A stretch of 64,000 nt of DNA from Sipunculus nudus (Eukaryota > Annelida > Sipuncula > Golfingiida > Sipunculidae): assembly GCA_026874595.1 (NCBI GenBank), contig CM049316.1, positions 52,151,676 through 52,215,675 of the forward strand, written 5' to 3'. The position numbers and the translations under genes were made by a program. The first letter of the stretch is position 1, and every line of letters begins with the position of its first letter. The notes beneath the pieces were generated by a model, which saw nothing but the letters and a program-made list of their open reading frames with translations, did no database searches and had not been told where the DNA came from. Below are positions 53,467 through 63,873 of this stretch, piece after piece.

Positions 53467-56075
53467 CAGCTTCATTTGGTCTGTATGAGAGTACTCAGCT
53501 TCATTTTATTTGTATCACAGTACACGGCTTTATTTGGTTTATATGACAGTACACAGCTTCATTTGGTCTGTATATGGGTATTCAGCTTCATTTTATTTGT
53601 ATCACAGTACACGGCTTTATTTGGTTTATATGACAGTACTCAGTTTCATTTGGTCTGTATGAGAGTATTCAGGTTCATTTTATTTGTATCACAGTACACG
53701 GCTTCATTTTGTTTGTATGACAGTACTCAGCTTCATTTGGTCTGTATGAGAGTACTCAGCTTCATTTTTTTGTATCACAGTACACGGCTTCATTTGGTTT
53801 GTATGACAGTACACAGCTTCATTTGGTCTGTATTAGAGTATTCAGCTTCATTTTATTTGTATCACAGTACACGGCTTCATTTGGTTTGTATGACAGTACA
53901 AAGCTTCATTTGGTCTGTATGAGAGTATTCAGCTCCATTTTATTTGTATCACAGTACACGGCTTCATTTGGTTTGTATGACAGTACACAGCTTCATTTGG
54001 TCTGTATGTGGGTATTCAGCTTCATTTTATTTGTATCACAGTACACGGCTTTACTTGGTTTGTATGACAGTACTCAGCTTCATTTGGTCTGTATGAGAGT
54101 ACTCAGCTTCATTTTATTTGTATCACAGTACACGGCTTCATTTGGTTTGTATGACAGTACACAGCTTCATTTAGTCTGTATGAGAGTATTCAGCTTCATT
54201 TTATTTGTACCACAGTACACGGCTTCATTTGGTTTATATGACAGTACTCAGCTTCATTTGGTTTGTATGAGAGTATTCAGCTCCATTTTATTTGTATCAC
54301 AGTACACGGCTTCATTTGGTTTGTATGACAGTACACAGCTTCATTTGGTCTGTATGTGGGTATTCAGCTTCATTTTATTTGTATCACAGTACACGGCTTT
54401 ATTTGGTTTGTATGACAGTACTCAGCTTCATTTGGTCTGTATGAGAGTACCCAGCTTCATTTTATTTGTATCACAGTACACGGCTTCATTTGGTTTGTAT
54501 GACAGTATACAGCTTCATTTGGTCTGTATGAGAGTATTCAGCTTCATTTTATTTGTATCACAGTACACGGCTCTATTTGGTTTATATGACAGTACTCAGC
54601 TTCATTTGGTCTGTATGAGAGTATTCAGCTTCATTTTATTTGTATCACAGTACACGGCTTTATTTGGTTTGTATGACAGTACTCAGCTTCATTTGGTCTG
54701 TATGAGAGTACTCAGCTTCATTTTATTTGTATCACAGTACACGGCTTCATTTGGTTTGTATGACAGTACACAGCTTCATTTGGTCTGTATGAGAGTATTC
54801 AGCTTCATTTTATTTGTATCACAGTACACGGCTTCATTTGGTTTGTATGACAGTACACAGCTTCATTTGGTCTGTATGTGGGTATTCAGCTTCATTTTAT
54901 TTGTATCACAGTACACGGCTTTATTTGGTTTGTATGACAGTACTCAGCTTCATTTGGTCTGTATGAGAGTACTCAGCTTCATTTTATTTGTATCACAGTA
55001 CACGGCTTCATTTGGTTTGTATGACAGTACACAGCTTCATTTGGTCTGTATGAGAGTATTCAGCTTCATTTTATTTGTATCACAGTACACGGCTTTATTT
55101 GGTTTATATGACAGTACTCAGCTTCATTTGGTCTGTATGAGAGTATTCAGCTTCATTTTATTTGTATCACAGTACACGGCTTTATTTGGTTTGTATGACA
55201 GTACTCAGCTTCATTTGGTCTGTATGAGAGTACTCAGCTTCATTTTATTTGTATCACAGTACACGGCTTCATTTGGTTTGTATGACAGTACACAGCTTCA
55301 TTTGGTCTGTATGAGAGTATTCAGCTTCATTTTATTTGTATCACAGTACACGGCTTCATTTGGTTTATATGACAGTACTCAGCTTCATTTGGTCTGTATG
55401 AGAGTATTCAGCTTCATTTTATTTGTATCACAGTACACGGCTTTATTTGGATTATATGACAGTACTCAGCTTCATTTGGTCTGTATGAGAGTATTCAGCT
55501 TCATTTTATTTGTATCACAGTACACGGCTTCATTTGGTTTATATGACAGTACTCAGCTTCATTTGGTTTGTATGAGAGTACTCAGCCTCATTTTATTTGT
55601 ATCACAATACACGGCTTCATTTGGTTTGTATGACAGTACACAGCTTCATTTGGTCTGTATGAGAGTACTCAGCTTCATTTTATTTGTTTCACAGTACACG
55701 GCTTTATTTGGTTTGTATGACAGTACTCAGCTTCATTTGGTCTGTATGAGAGTACTCAGCTTCATTTTATTTGTATCACAGTACACAGGTCCATTTGGTT
55801 TGTATGAGAGTACTCAGCTTCATTTGGTTTGTATGAGAGTACTCAGCTTCATTTTATTTGTATCACAATACACGGCTTCATTTGGTTTGTATGACAGTAC
55901 ACAGCTTCATTTGGTCTGTATGAGAGTATTCAGCTTCATTTTATTTGTATCACAGTACACGGCTTTATTTGGTTTGTATGACAGTACTCAGCTTCATTTG
56001 GTCTGTATGTGAGTATTCAGCTTCATTTTATTTGTATCACAGTACACGGCTTCATTTGGTTTGTATGACAGTACA
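53467..56075 (+). repeat. 2609-bp tandem duplication, copy 1
   Basis: This is a pure ABC run with no D block, about 90 monomers minus one base. The left breakpoint is fixed by a T/A difference at 53466 against 56075. Homology at the right continues to about 56101 before GTACTC becomes GTGTTC in the second copy. B monomers with GTATGTGGG recur at 54004, 54352 and 54874, spacings of 348 and 522 bp. That implies an intermediate period of four to six trimers. Confidence 0.93.
53799..56012 (+). other. 737-codon repeat-derived open frame, not called as a gene
   Basis: This is the longest open frame, made of about 25 near-identical 29-residue repeats carrying VFSFILFVSQYT and LYDSTQLHLVC. It begins at a TTG; the first in-frame ATG is at residue 41. 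Types A and B each place a TGA in one frame and type C none, so one of three frames stays open as long as A, B and C rotate without a slip. The commonest differences between repeats change the residue (GTATTC to GTACTC gives F to L; GCTTCA to GCTTTA gives S to L), which does not suggest selection on a protein. I see no promoter, splice or polyadenylation context. Translation cannot be excluded from sequence alone. Confidence 0.8.
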
Positions 56076-58684
56076 CAGCTTCATTTGGTCTGTATGAGAG
56101 TACTCAGCTTCATTTTATTTGTATCACAGTACACGGCTTTATTTGGTTTATATGACAGTACACAGCTTCATTTGGTCTGTATATGGGTATTCAGCTTCAT
56201 TTTATTTGTATCACAGTACACGGCTTTATTTGGTTTATATGACAGTACTCAGTTTCATTTGGTCTGTATGAGAGTATTCAGGTTCATTTTATTTGTATCA
56301 CAGTACACGGCTTCATTTTGTTTGTATGACAGTACTCAGCTTCATTTGGTCTGTATGAGAGTACTCAGCTTCATTTTTTTGTATCACAGTACACGGCTTC
56401 ATTTGGTTTGTATGACAGTACACAGCTTCATTTGGTCTGTATTAGAGTATTCAGCTTCATTTTATTTGTATCACAGTACACGGCTTCATTTGGTTTGTAT
56501 GACAGTACAAAGCTTCATTTGGTCTGTATGAGAGTATTCAGCTCCATTTTATTTGTATCACAGTACACGGCTTCATTTGGTTTGTATGACAGTACACAGC
56601 TTCATTTGGTCTGTATGTGGGTATTCAGCTTCATTTTATTTGTATCACAGTACACGGCTTTACTTGGTTTGTATGACAGTACTCAGCTTCATTTGGTCTG
56701 TATGAGAGTACTCAGCTTCATTTTATTTGTATCACAGTACACGGCTTCATTTGGTTTGTATGACAGTACACAGCTTCATTTAGTCTGTATGAGAGTATTC
56801 AGCTTCATTTTATTTGTACCACAGTACACGGCTTCATTTGGTTTATATGACAGTACTCAGCTTCATTTGGTTTGTATGAGAGTATTCAGCTCCATTTTAT
56901 TTGTATCACAGTACACGGCTTCATTTGGTTTGTATGACAGTACACAGCTTCATTTGGTCTGTATGTGGGTATTCAGCTTCATTTTATTTGTATCACAGTA
57001 CACGGCTTTATTTGGTTTGTATGACAGTACTCAGCTTCATTTGGTCTGTATGAGAGTACCCAGCTTCATTTTATTTGTATCACAGTACACGGCTTCATTT
57101 GGTTTGTATGACAGTATACAGCTTCATTTGGTCTGTATGAGAGTATTCAGCTTCATTTTATTTGTATCACAGTACACGGCTCTATTTGGTTTATATGACA
57201 GTACTCAGCTTCATTTGGTCTGTATGAGAGTATTCAGCTTCATTTTATTTGTATCACAGTACACGGCTTTATTTGGTTTGTATGACAGTACTCAGCTTCA
57301 TTTGGTCTGTATGAGAGTACTCAGCTTCATTTTATTTGTATCACAGTACACGGCTTCATTTGGTTTGTATGACAGTACACAGCTTCATTTGGTCTGTATG
57401 AGAGTATTCAGCTTCATTTTATTTGTATCACAGTACACGGCTTCATTTGGTTTGTATGACAGTACACAGCTTCATTTGGTCTGTATGTGGGTATTCAGCT
57501 TCATTTTATTTGTATCACAGTACACGGCTTTATTTGGTTTGTATGACAGTACTCAGCTTCATTTGGTCTGTATGAGAGTACTCAGCTTCATTTTATTTGT
57601 ATCACAGTACACGGCTTCATTTGGTTTGTATGACAGTACACAGCTTCATTTGGTCTGTATGAGAGTATTCAGCTTCATTTTATTTGTATCACAGTACACG
57701 GCTTTATTTGGTTTATATGACAGTACTCAGCTTCATTTGGTCTGTATGAGAGTATTCAGCTTCATTTTATTTGTATCACAGTACACGGCTTTATTTGGTT
57801 TGTATGACAGTACTCAGCTTCATTTGGTCTGTATGAGAGTACTCAGCTTCATTTTATTTGTATCACAGTACACGGCTTCATTTGGTTTGTATGACAGTAC
57901 ACAGCTTCATTTGGTCTGTATGAGAGTATTCAGCTTCATTTTATTTGTATCACAGTACACGGCTTCATTTGGTTTATATGACAGTACTCAGCTTCATTTG
58001 GTCTGTATGAGAGTATTCAGCTTCATTTTATTTGTATCACAGTACACGGCTTTATTTGGATTATATGACAGTACTCAGCTTCATTTGGTCTGTATGAGAG
58101 TATTCAGCTTCATTTTATTTGTATCACAGTACACGGCTTCATTTGGTTTATATGACAGTACTCAGCTTCATTTGGTTTGTATGAGAGTACTCAGCCTCAT
58201 TTTATTTGTATCACAATACACGGCTTCATTTGGTTTGTATGACAGTACACAGCTTCATTTGGTCTGTATGAGAGTACTCAGCTTCATTTTATTTGTTTCA
58301 CAGTACACGGCTTTATTTGGTTTGTATGACAGTACTCAGCTTCATTTGGTCTGTATGAGAGTACTCAGCTTCATTTTATTTGTATCACAGTACACAGGTC
58401 CATTTGGTTTGTATGAGAGTACTCAGCTTCATTTGGTTTGTATGAGAGTACTCAGCTTCATTTTATTTGTATCACAATACACGGCTTCATTTGGTTTGTA
58501 TGACAGTACACAGCTTCATTTGGTCTGTATGAGAGTATTCAGCTTCATTTTATTTGTATCACAGTACACGGCTTTATTTGGTTTGTATGACAGTACTCAG
58601 CTTCATTTGGTCTGTATGTGAGTATTCAGCTTCATTTTATTTGTATCACAGTACACGGCTTCATTTGGTTTGTATGACAGTACA
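56076..58684 (+). repeat. 2609-bp tandem duplication, copy 2
   Basis: It carries the same private variants as copy 1 in the same order: ATATGGGTATTC, GTACAAAGC, GTACCACAG, GAGTACCCAGC, GTATACAGC, TTGGATTATATG and CACAGGTCC. I saw no internal difference in the places compared. The shared 28-bp monomer CATTTTTTTG starts the long open frame in both copies. Confidence 0.93.
56408..58621 (+). other. Second 737-codon open frame, duplicate of the first
   Basis: The predicted product is the same as that of the frame starting at 53799, displaced by exactly 2609 bp. Shared private variants include VPQYT, RVPSF, TGPFGLYES and DSIQLH. The identity reflects duplication of the underlying DNA, so it is not evidence of protein conservation. 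It ends at GTATGTGAG, where a B-type monomer is read in the stop frame. Confidence 0.8.
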
Positions 58685-61500
58685 CAGCTTCATTTGGTCT
58701 GTATGAGAGTGTTCAGCTTCATTTTATTTGTATCACAGTACACGGCTTCATTTGGTTTATATGACAGTACTCAGCTTCATTTGGTCTGTATGAGAGTACT
58801 CAGCTTCATTTTATTTGTATCACAGTACACGGCTTCATTTGGTTTGTATGACAGTACACAGCTTCATTTGGTCTGTATGAGAGTATTCAGCTTCATTTTA
58901 TTTGTATCACAGTTCACGGCTTCATTTGGTTTATATGACAGTACTCAGCTTCATTTGGTCTGTATGAGAGTATTCAGCTTCATTTTATTTGTATGACAGC
59001 ACACAACTTCATTTGGTTTGTATGACAGTACACAGCTTCATTTGGTTTGTATGACAGTACTCAGCTTCATTTGGTTTGTATGACAGAACTCAGCTTCATC
59101 GGGTTTGTATGACAGCACACAACTTCATTTGGTTTGTATGGCAGTACACAGCTTCTTTTGGTTTGTATGACAGCACACGGCTTCATTTGGTTTGTATGAC
59201 AGTTCCCAGCTTCATTTGGTTTTTATGACAGCACACGGCTCCATTTGGCTTGTATGACAGTTCCCATCTTCATTTGGTTTTTATCAAAGTAGTCAGCTCC
59301 ATTTGGTTTGTATGACAGTACTCAGCTTTATTTGGTTTGTATGACAGTACACAGCTTCATTTGGTTTGTATGACAGTACACAGCTTCATTTGGTCTGTAT
59401 GAGAGTATTCAGCTTCATTTTATTTGTATCACAGTACACGGCTTTATTTGGTTTATATGACAGTACTCACCTTCATTTGGTCTGTATGTGGGTATTCAGC
59501 TTCATTTTATTTGTATCACAGTAGACAGCTTCATTTGGTCTGTATGAGAGTATTCAGCTTCATTTTATTTGTATCACAGTACACGGCTTCATTTGGTTTG
59601 TATGACAGTACACAGCTTCATTTGGTCTGTATGAGAGTACTCAGCTTCATTTTATTTGTATCACAGTACACGGCTTCATTTGGTTTGTATGACAGTACAC
59701 AGCTTCATTTGGTCTGTATGAGAGTACTCAGCTTCATTTTATTTGTATCACAGTACACGGCTTTATTTGGTTTATATGACAGTACTCAGCTTCATTTGGT
59801 TCGTATGAGAGTACTCAGCTTCATTTTATTTGTATCACAGTACAAGGCTTCATTTGGTTTGTATGACAGTACACAGCTTCATTTGGTCTGTATGAGAGTA
59901 TTCAGCTTCATTTTATTTGTATCACAGTACACGGCTTCATTTGGTTTGTATGACAGTACGCAGCTTCATTTGGTCTGTATGAGAGTATTCAGCTTCATTT
60001 TATTTGTATCACAGTACACGGCTTCATTTGGTATGTATGACAGTACACAGCTTCATTTGGTCTGTATGGGAGTATTCAGCTTCATTTTATTTGTATCACA
60101 GTACACGGCTTCATTTGGTTTGTATGACAGTACTCAGCTTCATTTGGTCTGTATGAGAGTACTCAGCTTCATTTTTTTGTATCACAGTACACGGCTTCAT
60201 TTGGTTTGTATGACAGTACACAGCTTCATTTGGTCTGTATGAGAGTATTCAGCTTCATTTTATTTGTATCACAGTACACGGCTTCATTTTGTTTGTATGA
60301 CAGTACACAGCTTCATTTGGTCTGTATGAGACTATTCAGCTTCATTTTATTTGTATCACAGTACACGGCTTCATTTGGTTTGTATGACAGTACACAGCTT
60401 CATTTGGTCTGTAGGTGGGTATTCAGCTTCATTTTATTTTTATCACAGTACACGGCTTTATTTGGTTTGTATGACAGTACTCAGCTTCATTTGGTCTGTA
60501 TGAGAGTACTCAGCTTCATTTTATTTGTATCACAGTACACGGCTTCATTTGGTTTGTATGACAGTACACAGCTTCATTTGGTCTGTATGAGAGTATTCAG
60601 CTTCATTTTATTTGTATCACAGTACACGGCTTCATTTGGTTTATATGACAGTACTCAGCTTCATTTGGTCTGTATGAGAGTATTCAGCTTCATTTTATTT
60701 GTATCACAGTACACGGCTTTATTTGGTTTGTATGACAGTACTCAGCTTCATTTGATCTGTATGAGAGTACTCAGCTTCATTTTATTTGTATCACAGTACA
60801 CGGCTTCATTTGGTTTATATGACAGTACACAGCTTCATTTGGTCTGTATGTGGGTATTCAGCTTCATTTTATTTGTATCACAGTACACGGCTTTATTTGG
60901 TTTGTATGACAGTACTCAGCTTCATTTGGTCTGTATGAGAGTACTCAGCTTCATTTTATTTGTATCACAGTACACGGCTTCATTTGGTTTGTATGACAGT
61001 ACACAGCTTCATTTGGTTTGTATGAGAGTATTCAGCTTCATTTTATTTGTATCACAGTACACGGCTTCATTTGGTTTATATGACAGTACTCAGCTTCATT
61101 TGGTCTGTATGAGAGTATTCAGCTTCATTTTATTTGTATCACAGTACACGGCTTTATTTGGTTTGTATGACAGTACTCAGCTTCATTTGGTCTGTATGAG
61201 AGTACTCAGCTTCATTTTATTTGTATCACAGTACACGGCTTCATTTGGTTTGTATGACAGTACACAGCTTCATTTGGTCTGTATGAGAGTATTCAGCTTC
61301 ATTTTATTTGTATCACAGTACACGGCTTCATTTGGTTTATATGACAGTACTCAGCTTCATTTGGTCTGTATGAGAGTATTCAGCTTCATTTTATTTGTAT
61401 CACAGTACACGGCTTTATTTGGATTATATGACAGTACTCAGCTTCATTTGGTCTGTATGAGAGTATTCAGCTTCATTTTATTTGTATCACAGTACACGGT
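58685..61500 (+). repeat. ABC run with one re-entry D1 block
   Basis: An ABC run leads to a D1 block at 58979, then a run containing the 446-codon frame. Two hybrid monomers mark joins. At 58979 a C-type head (TTCATTTTATTTG) carries a D-type tail (GCACACAAC). Near 59495-59523 a C-type head carries an A-like tail (GTAGACAGC), followed directly by a B monomer, so part of a trimer is missing. One B monomer reads GTAGGTGGG near 60411. Confidence 0.8.
58979..59384 (+). repeat. D1 block with hybrid entry monomer (anchor 59097)
   Basis: The first monomer joins a C-type head to the D1 tail GCACACAAC, unlike every other D block, whose entry head is TTCATTTGGTCTG. The remaining thirteen monomers are standard. 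Confidence 0.88.
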
Positions 61501-61546
61501 TCATTTGGTTTATATGACAGTACTCAGCTTCATTTGGTCTGTATGA
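60206..61546 (+). other. 446-codon repeat-derived open frame, not called as a gene
   Basis: This is an uninterrupted ABC run downstream of the 2609-bp pair. It has the same 29-residue periodicity and the same TTG-type opening as the longer frames. It closes where a 28-bp monomer (ending ACACGGT followed by TCATTTGG, near 61500) shifts the register. That behaviour fits an arithmetic open frame rather than a gene. Confidence 0.75.
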
Positions 61547-62380
61547 GAGTACTCAGCTTCATTTGGTTTGTATGAGAGTACTCAGCTTCATTTTATTTGT
61601 ATCACAATACACGGCTTCATTTGGTTTGTATGACAGTACTAAGCTTCATTTGGTCTGTATGAGAGTATTCAGCTTCATTTTATTTGTTTCACAGTACACG
61701 GCTTTATTTGGTTTGTATGACAGTACTCAGCTTCATTTGGTCTGTATGAGAGTACTCAGCTTCATTTTATTTGTATCACAGTACACAGGTCCATTTGGTT
61801 TGTATGAGAGTACTCAGCTTCATTTGGTTTGTATGAGAGTACTCAGCTTCATTTTATTTGTATCACAATACACGGCTTCATTTGCTTTGTATGACAGTAC
61901 ACAGCTTCATTTGGTCTGTATGAGAGTATTCAGCTTCATTTTATTTGTATCACAGTACACGGCTTTATTTGGTTTATATGACAGTACTCAGCTTCATTTG
62001 GTCTGTATGAGAGTACTCAGCTTCATTTTATTTGTATCACAGTACACGGCGTCATTTGGTTTGTATGACAGTACACAGCTTCATTTGGTCTGTATGAGAG
62101 TATTCAGCTTCATTTTATTTGTATCACAGTTCACGGCTTCATTTGGTTTATATGACAGTACTCAGCTTCATTTGGTCTGTATGAGAGTATTCAGCTTCAT
62201 TTTATTTGTATTACAGTACACGGCTCATTTGGTTTGTATGACAGTACTCAGCTTCATTTGGTCTGTATGAGAGTATTCAGCTTCATTTTATTTGTATCAC
62301 AGTACACGGCTCATTTGGTTTGTATGACAGTACTCAGCTTCATTTGGTCTGTATGACAGCACACAACTTCATTTGGTTTG
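61501..62380 (+). repeat. 1274-bp-offset duplication, copy 1
   Basis: This ABC segment includes an A-like monomer with CACAGGTCC and one with TTTGTTTCACAG. It recurs 1274 bp downstream. Both copies show two B-like monomers in succession (GTATGAGAG twice), which departs from strict ABC order. It ends in the first monomers of a truncated D1 block. Confidence 0.85.
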
Positions 62381-62541
62381 TATGACAGTACACAGCTTCA
62401 TTTGGTTTGTATGACAGTACTCAGCTTCATTTGGTTTGTATGACAGAACTCAGCTTCATCGGGTTTGTATGACAGCACACAACTTCATTTGGTTTGTATG
62501 GCAGTACACAGCTTCTTTTGGTTTGTATAACAGTACACAGC
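62339..62541 (+). repeat. Truncated D1 block, first half only (anchor 62457)
   Basis: The first seven D1 monomers are present. The seventh (TTCTTTTGG head) has GTATAACAG and an ACACAGC tail, and an ABC run follows directly. The GTTCCC, TATCAAAG and TTTATTTGG monomers are missing. Confidence 0.88.
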
Positions 62542-62773
62542 TTCATTTGGTCTGTATGAGAGTATTCAGCTTCATTTTATTTGTATCACAGTACACGGCT
62601 TTATTTGGTTTATATGACAGTACTCACCTTCATTTGGTCTGTATGTGGGTATTCAACTTCATTTTATTTGTATCACAGTACACGGCTTTATTTGGTTTAT
62701 ATGACAGTACTCACCTTCATTTGGTCTGTATGTGGGTATTCAGCTTCATTTTATTTGTATCACAGTACACGGC

Positions 62774-63654
62774 TTCATTTGGTTTATATGACAGTACTCA
62801 GCTTCATTTGGTCTGTATGAGAGTACTCAGCTTCATTTGGTTTGTATGAGAGTACTCAGCTTCATTTTATTTGTATCACAATACACGGCTTCATTTGGTT
62901 TGTATGACAGTACTAAGCTTCATTTGGTCTGTATGAGAGTATTCAGCTTCATTTTATTTGTTTCACAGTACACGGCTTTATTTGGTTTGTATGACAGTAC
63001 TCAGCTTCATTTGGTCTGTATGAGAGTACTCAGCTTCATTTTATTTGTATCACAGTACACAGGTCCATTTGGTTAGTATGAGAGTACTCAGCTTCATTTG
63101 GTTTGTATGAGAGTACTCAGCTTCATTTTATTTGTATCACAATACACGGCTTCATTTGGTTTGTATGACAGTACACAGCTTCATTTGGTCTGTATGAGAG
63201 TATTCAGCTTCATTTTATTTGTATCACAGTACACGGCTTTATTTGGTTTATATGACAGTACTCAGCTTCATTTGGTCTGTATGAGAGTACTCAGCTTCAT
63301 TTTATTTGTATCACAGTACACGGCTTCATTTGGTTTGTATGACAGTACTCAGCTTCATTTGGTCTGTATGAGAGTATTCAGCTTCATTTTATTTGTATCA
63401 CAGTTCACGGCTTCATTTGGTTTATATGACAGTACTCAGCTTCATTTGGTCTGTATGAGAGTATTCAGCTTCATTTTATTTGTATTACAGTACACGGCTC
63501 ATTTGGTTTGTATGACAGTACTCAGCTTCATTTGGTCTGTATGAGAGTATTCAGCTTCATTTTATTTGTATCACAGTACACGGCTCATTTGGTTTGTATG
63601 ACAGTACTCAGCTTCATTTGGTCTTTATGACAGCATATAACTTCATTTGGTTTG
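62774..63654 (+). repeat. 1274-bp-offset duplication, copy 2
   Basis: The same succession as copy 1 is present. A private TTGGTTAGTATG near 63070 creates a TAG in the otherwise open frame, and GCATATAAC near 63633 replaces GCACACAAC. Between the copies (62381-62773) lie the rest of a truncated D1 block and two trimers carrying GTATGTGGG, one of them with the variant tail TATTCAACTTC. Confidence 0.85.
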
Positions 63655-63873
63655 TATGACAGCACACGGCTTCATTTGGTTTGTATGACAGTTCCCAGCT
63701 TCATTTGGTTTTTATGACAGCACACGGCTCCATTTGGCTTGTATGACAGTTCCCATCTTCATTTGGATTTTATCAAAGTAGTCAGCTCCATTTGGTTTGT
63801 ATGACAGTACTCAGCTTTATTTGGTTTGTATGACAGTACACAGCTTCATTTGGTTTGTATGACAGTACACAGC
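63613..63873 (+). repeat. Partial D block, second half, no anchor
   Basis: The entry monomer has GCATATAAC and passes directly to GCACACGGC, skipping five D1 monomers including the anchor. The last eight (through TATCAAAGTAG and TTTATTTGG) are present. It is roughly complementary to the truncated block at 62339. Confidence 0.85.

Noticed and set aside
53467-53600. Inverted repeats or hairpins built on GAGTACTC.
   Set aside because: The eight-base palindrome occurs in many B monomers but is not extended by flanking complementarity, and half of the B monomers have GAGTATTC instead.
53799-56012. A large repetitive membrane or surface protein gene with 29-residue repeats rich in F, L, V and I.
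   Set aside because: The frame follows from the 29-bp period and the stop-free C monomer, begins with TTG, is closed by ordinary slips and D blocks, and varies mainly at residue-changing sites. No gene context is visible.
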